In this document: in pieces, positions 63,197 through 64,000 of the stretch
Position numbering within the stretch: the first letter of the stretch is position 1
Layout: each line of letters opens with the position of its first letter
The notes under the pieces: generated by a model
The model's database searches: none
What the model saw: the letters and a program-made list of their open reading frames with translations, nothing else
Told to the model about the DNA's origin: nothing
Translations under genes and position numbers: made by a program
Origin: RUG14300 sp964391805
GTDB lineage: Bacteria > Bacillota > Clostridia > Christensenellales > CAG-1252
Direction: 5' to 3'
DNA length: 64,000 nucleotides
Assembly: GCA_964391805.1 (NCBI GenBank)
Contig: CAYMNK010000008.1
Location: 1-64,000 of the forward strand

Positions 63197-64000
63197 TTAA
63201 TAGAAATATACACAGAGACACAACCATTGATTAGCGTCGGCGGATTGATACAAAGGCGTAGATATACCTGTTGCTTCGTCATAACTAAATTCTGCTAATC
63301 CGCCACCGTCTCTAAAGTACCTATTTGTTACACAGAAACACTGTAAGAATTGTTGCAACTCCTTAGTCACAGGATATACGCCCATTTGGGTATGGGAACA
63401 GTACGATTCGACAAAAGGCGTGTAATTAAAATATACTGTTTTGCCCTTTTCGGCGTCGTATTCCGATATCCAGGTTACAGGTATCTCACTTATTCCTTTA
63501 CCGCCGTTTGTTTGCATAAAGTACTTATTATCGGTTTCCAACAACGCATACAGTCTCTTACTTTTATTACCTTCGCTATCTATCAAATAATAGAAACCGT
63601 CATCCTCGAAATATGCAACTCTATTAACATCCAACAAACCGTCATCGTCTTCTACACCGAAATACTTATAATTGTTCGTTATTCCCGAGAAGGCTATAGA
63701 CGATGCTGTGTCGAAATCGAATTCTGCATATACTGTAGTACGATCATATTTTTCCCTTTCACCGCTGAACTCGCCATCTCTATCGAGTATAAAGTCAACA
63801 TTAATGGGGAAGTAGTCCTCATCGATACAGGTTGCGTATATTCTAAAATTAAATACGTTACCAACATGGTTAGCGTCTATTTGAACTTCCCACTTGAAAT
63901 TCTTGGTATAGGTATTTTCTTCACCACCGCCATCCATAGTAGACCAAGTCGATTCGTTAACGTAATGCGATGTTCCGTTATGCATATCGATATACGGATT
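63197..64000 (-). CDS. 3' part of a secreted beta-rich protein (runs off the window)
   Basis: The frame is open to the window edge, so the start is missing; the ATG at 63985 is probably internal. The visible 267 residues are rich in Tyr, Asp and Gly with pieces such as NFKWEVQIDANHVGNVFNF and FILDRDGEFSGEREKYDRT. It ends with a Cys pair in QANQWLCLCVYFY-like sequence. No family is recognised. It lies 15 bases before the lipoprotein gene at 60908-63181, so they probably act together at the surface. Confidence 0.65.
   Translation of the reverse strand, partial: NPYIDMHNGTSHYVNESTWSTMDGGGEENTYTKNFKWEVQIDANHVGNVFNFRIYATCIDEDYFPINVDFILDRDGEFSGEREKYDRTTVYAEFDFDTASSIAFSGITNNYKYFGVEDDDGLLDVNRVAYFEDDGFYYLIDSEGNKSKRLYALLETDNKYFMQTNGGKGISEIPVTWISEYDAEKGKTVYFNYTPFVESYCSHTQMGVYPVTKELQQFLQCFCVTNRYFRDGGGLAEFSYDEATGISTPLYQSADANQWLCLCVYFY

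Overview
The window reads as chromosomal DNA from an AT-rich, low-GC Gram-positive bacterium, most likely an uncultured Clostridia-type (Bacillota) gut commensal. The reasons are GGAGG-type ribosome binding sites, TTGACA/TATAAT promoters, the rplK-rplA-rplJ-rplL / rpmG-secE-nusG core block with an L10 leader, many type-II (lipobox) lipoproteins, a BspA-like leucine-rich-repeat surface protease, and sites matching the Bacillus ARG-box consensus. No tRNA, rRNA, CRISPR array, transposase or phage gene was seen. All names rest on motif recognition by eye; no search was run.

Layout. (1) 1-3.7 kb, minus strand: rpmG, secE, nusG, rplK, rplA, then a separate promoter, an L10 leader with attenuator, rplJ and rplL. 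(2) 3.7-10.3 kb: a PH-like membrane protein, a small TSCPD protein, an ABCB-type exporter that may be translated from a leaderless mRNA, and a MacB/FtsX-type ABC fusion. (3) 10.3-21.8 kb, minus strand: a glycan-use cluster (GH31, esterase, GH36 alpha-galactosidase, a DUF4965 glutaminase-A-like protein, a zinc alcohol dehydrogenase). An XRE-AAA-nuclease-fold ATPase gene sits inside it. Two gene relics lie here: a second GH36 and a GH42 beta-galactosidase. (4) 22.1-23.1 kb: a zinc-ribbon/vWA protein. (5) 23.3-44.2 kb, minus strand: one long probable operon running from a 2565-residue subtilase through a lipoprotein, an oligopeptide-binding protein and OppBCDF to a small membrane protein and a GLUG-repeat lipoprotein. 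This is a 'cut outside, import peptides' system. (6) 44.5-48.5 kb: a cysteine desulfidase (minus), and divergently a three-gene membrane redox operon (polytopic protein, NapH-like Fe-S protein, tethered TlpA). (7) 48.5-64 kb: large secreted lipoproteins, a YitT-family protein and an AAA/DUF4143 ATPase, separated by repeat-filled gaps.

Most interesting observations. First, a dispersed intergenic repeat family (R1/R2/R3) whose hairpin arms change in compensating ways between copies, so structure rather than sequence seems conserved. Second, paired ARG-box-like sites at nearly the same distance upstream of the protease/Opp promoter and of a Cys-rich lipoprotein promoter. Third, two AAA ATPase genes with different tandem DNA arrays at their promoters: four exact 23-bp-period iterons in one, A-tracts phased at 10 bp in the other. 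Fourth, two decayed glycosidase genes, one cut exactly at a repeat edge.
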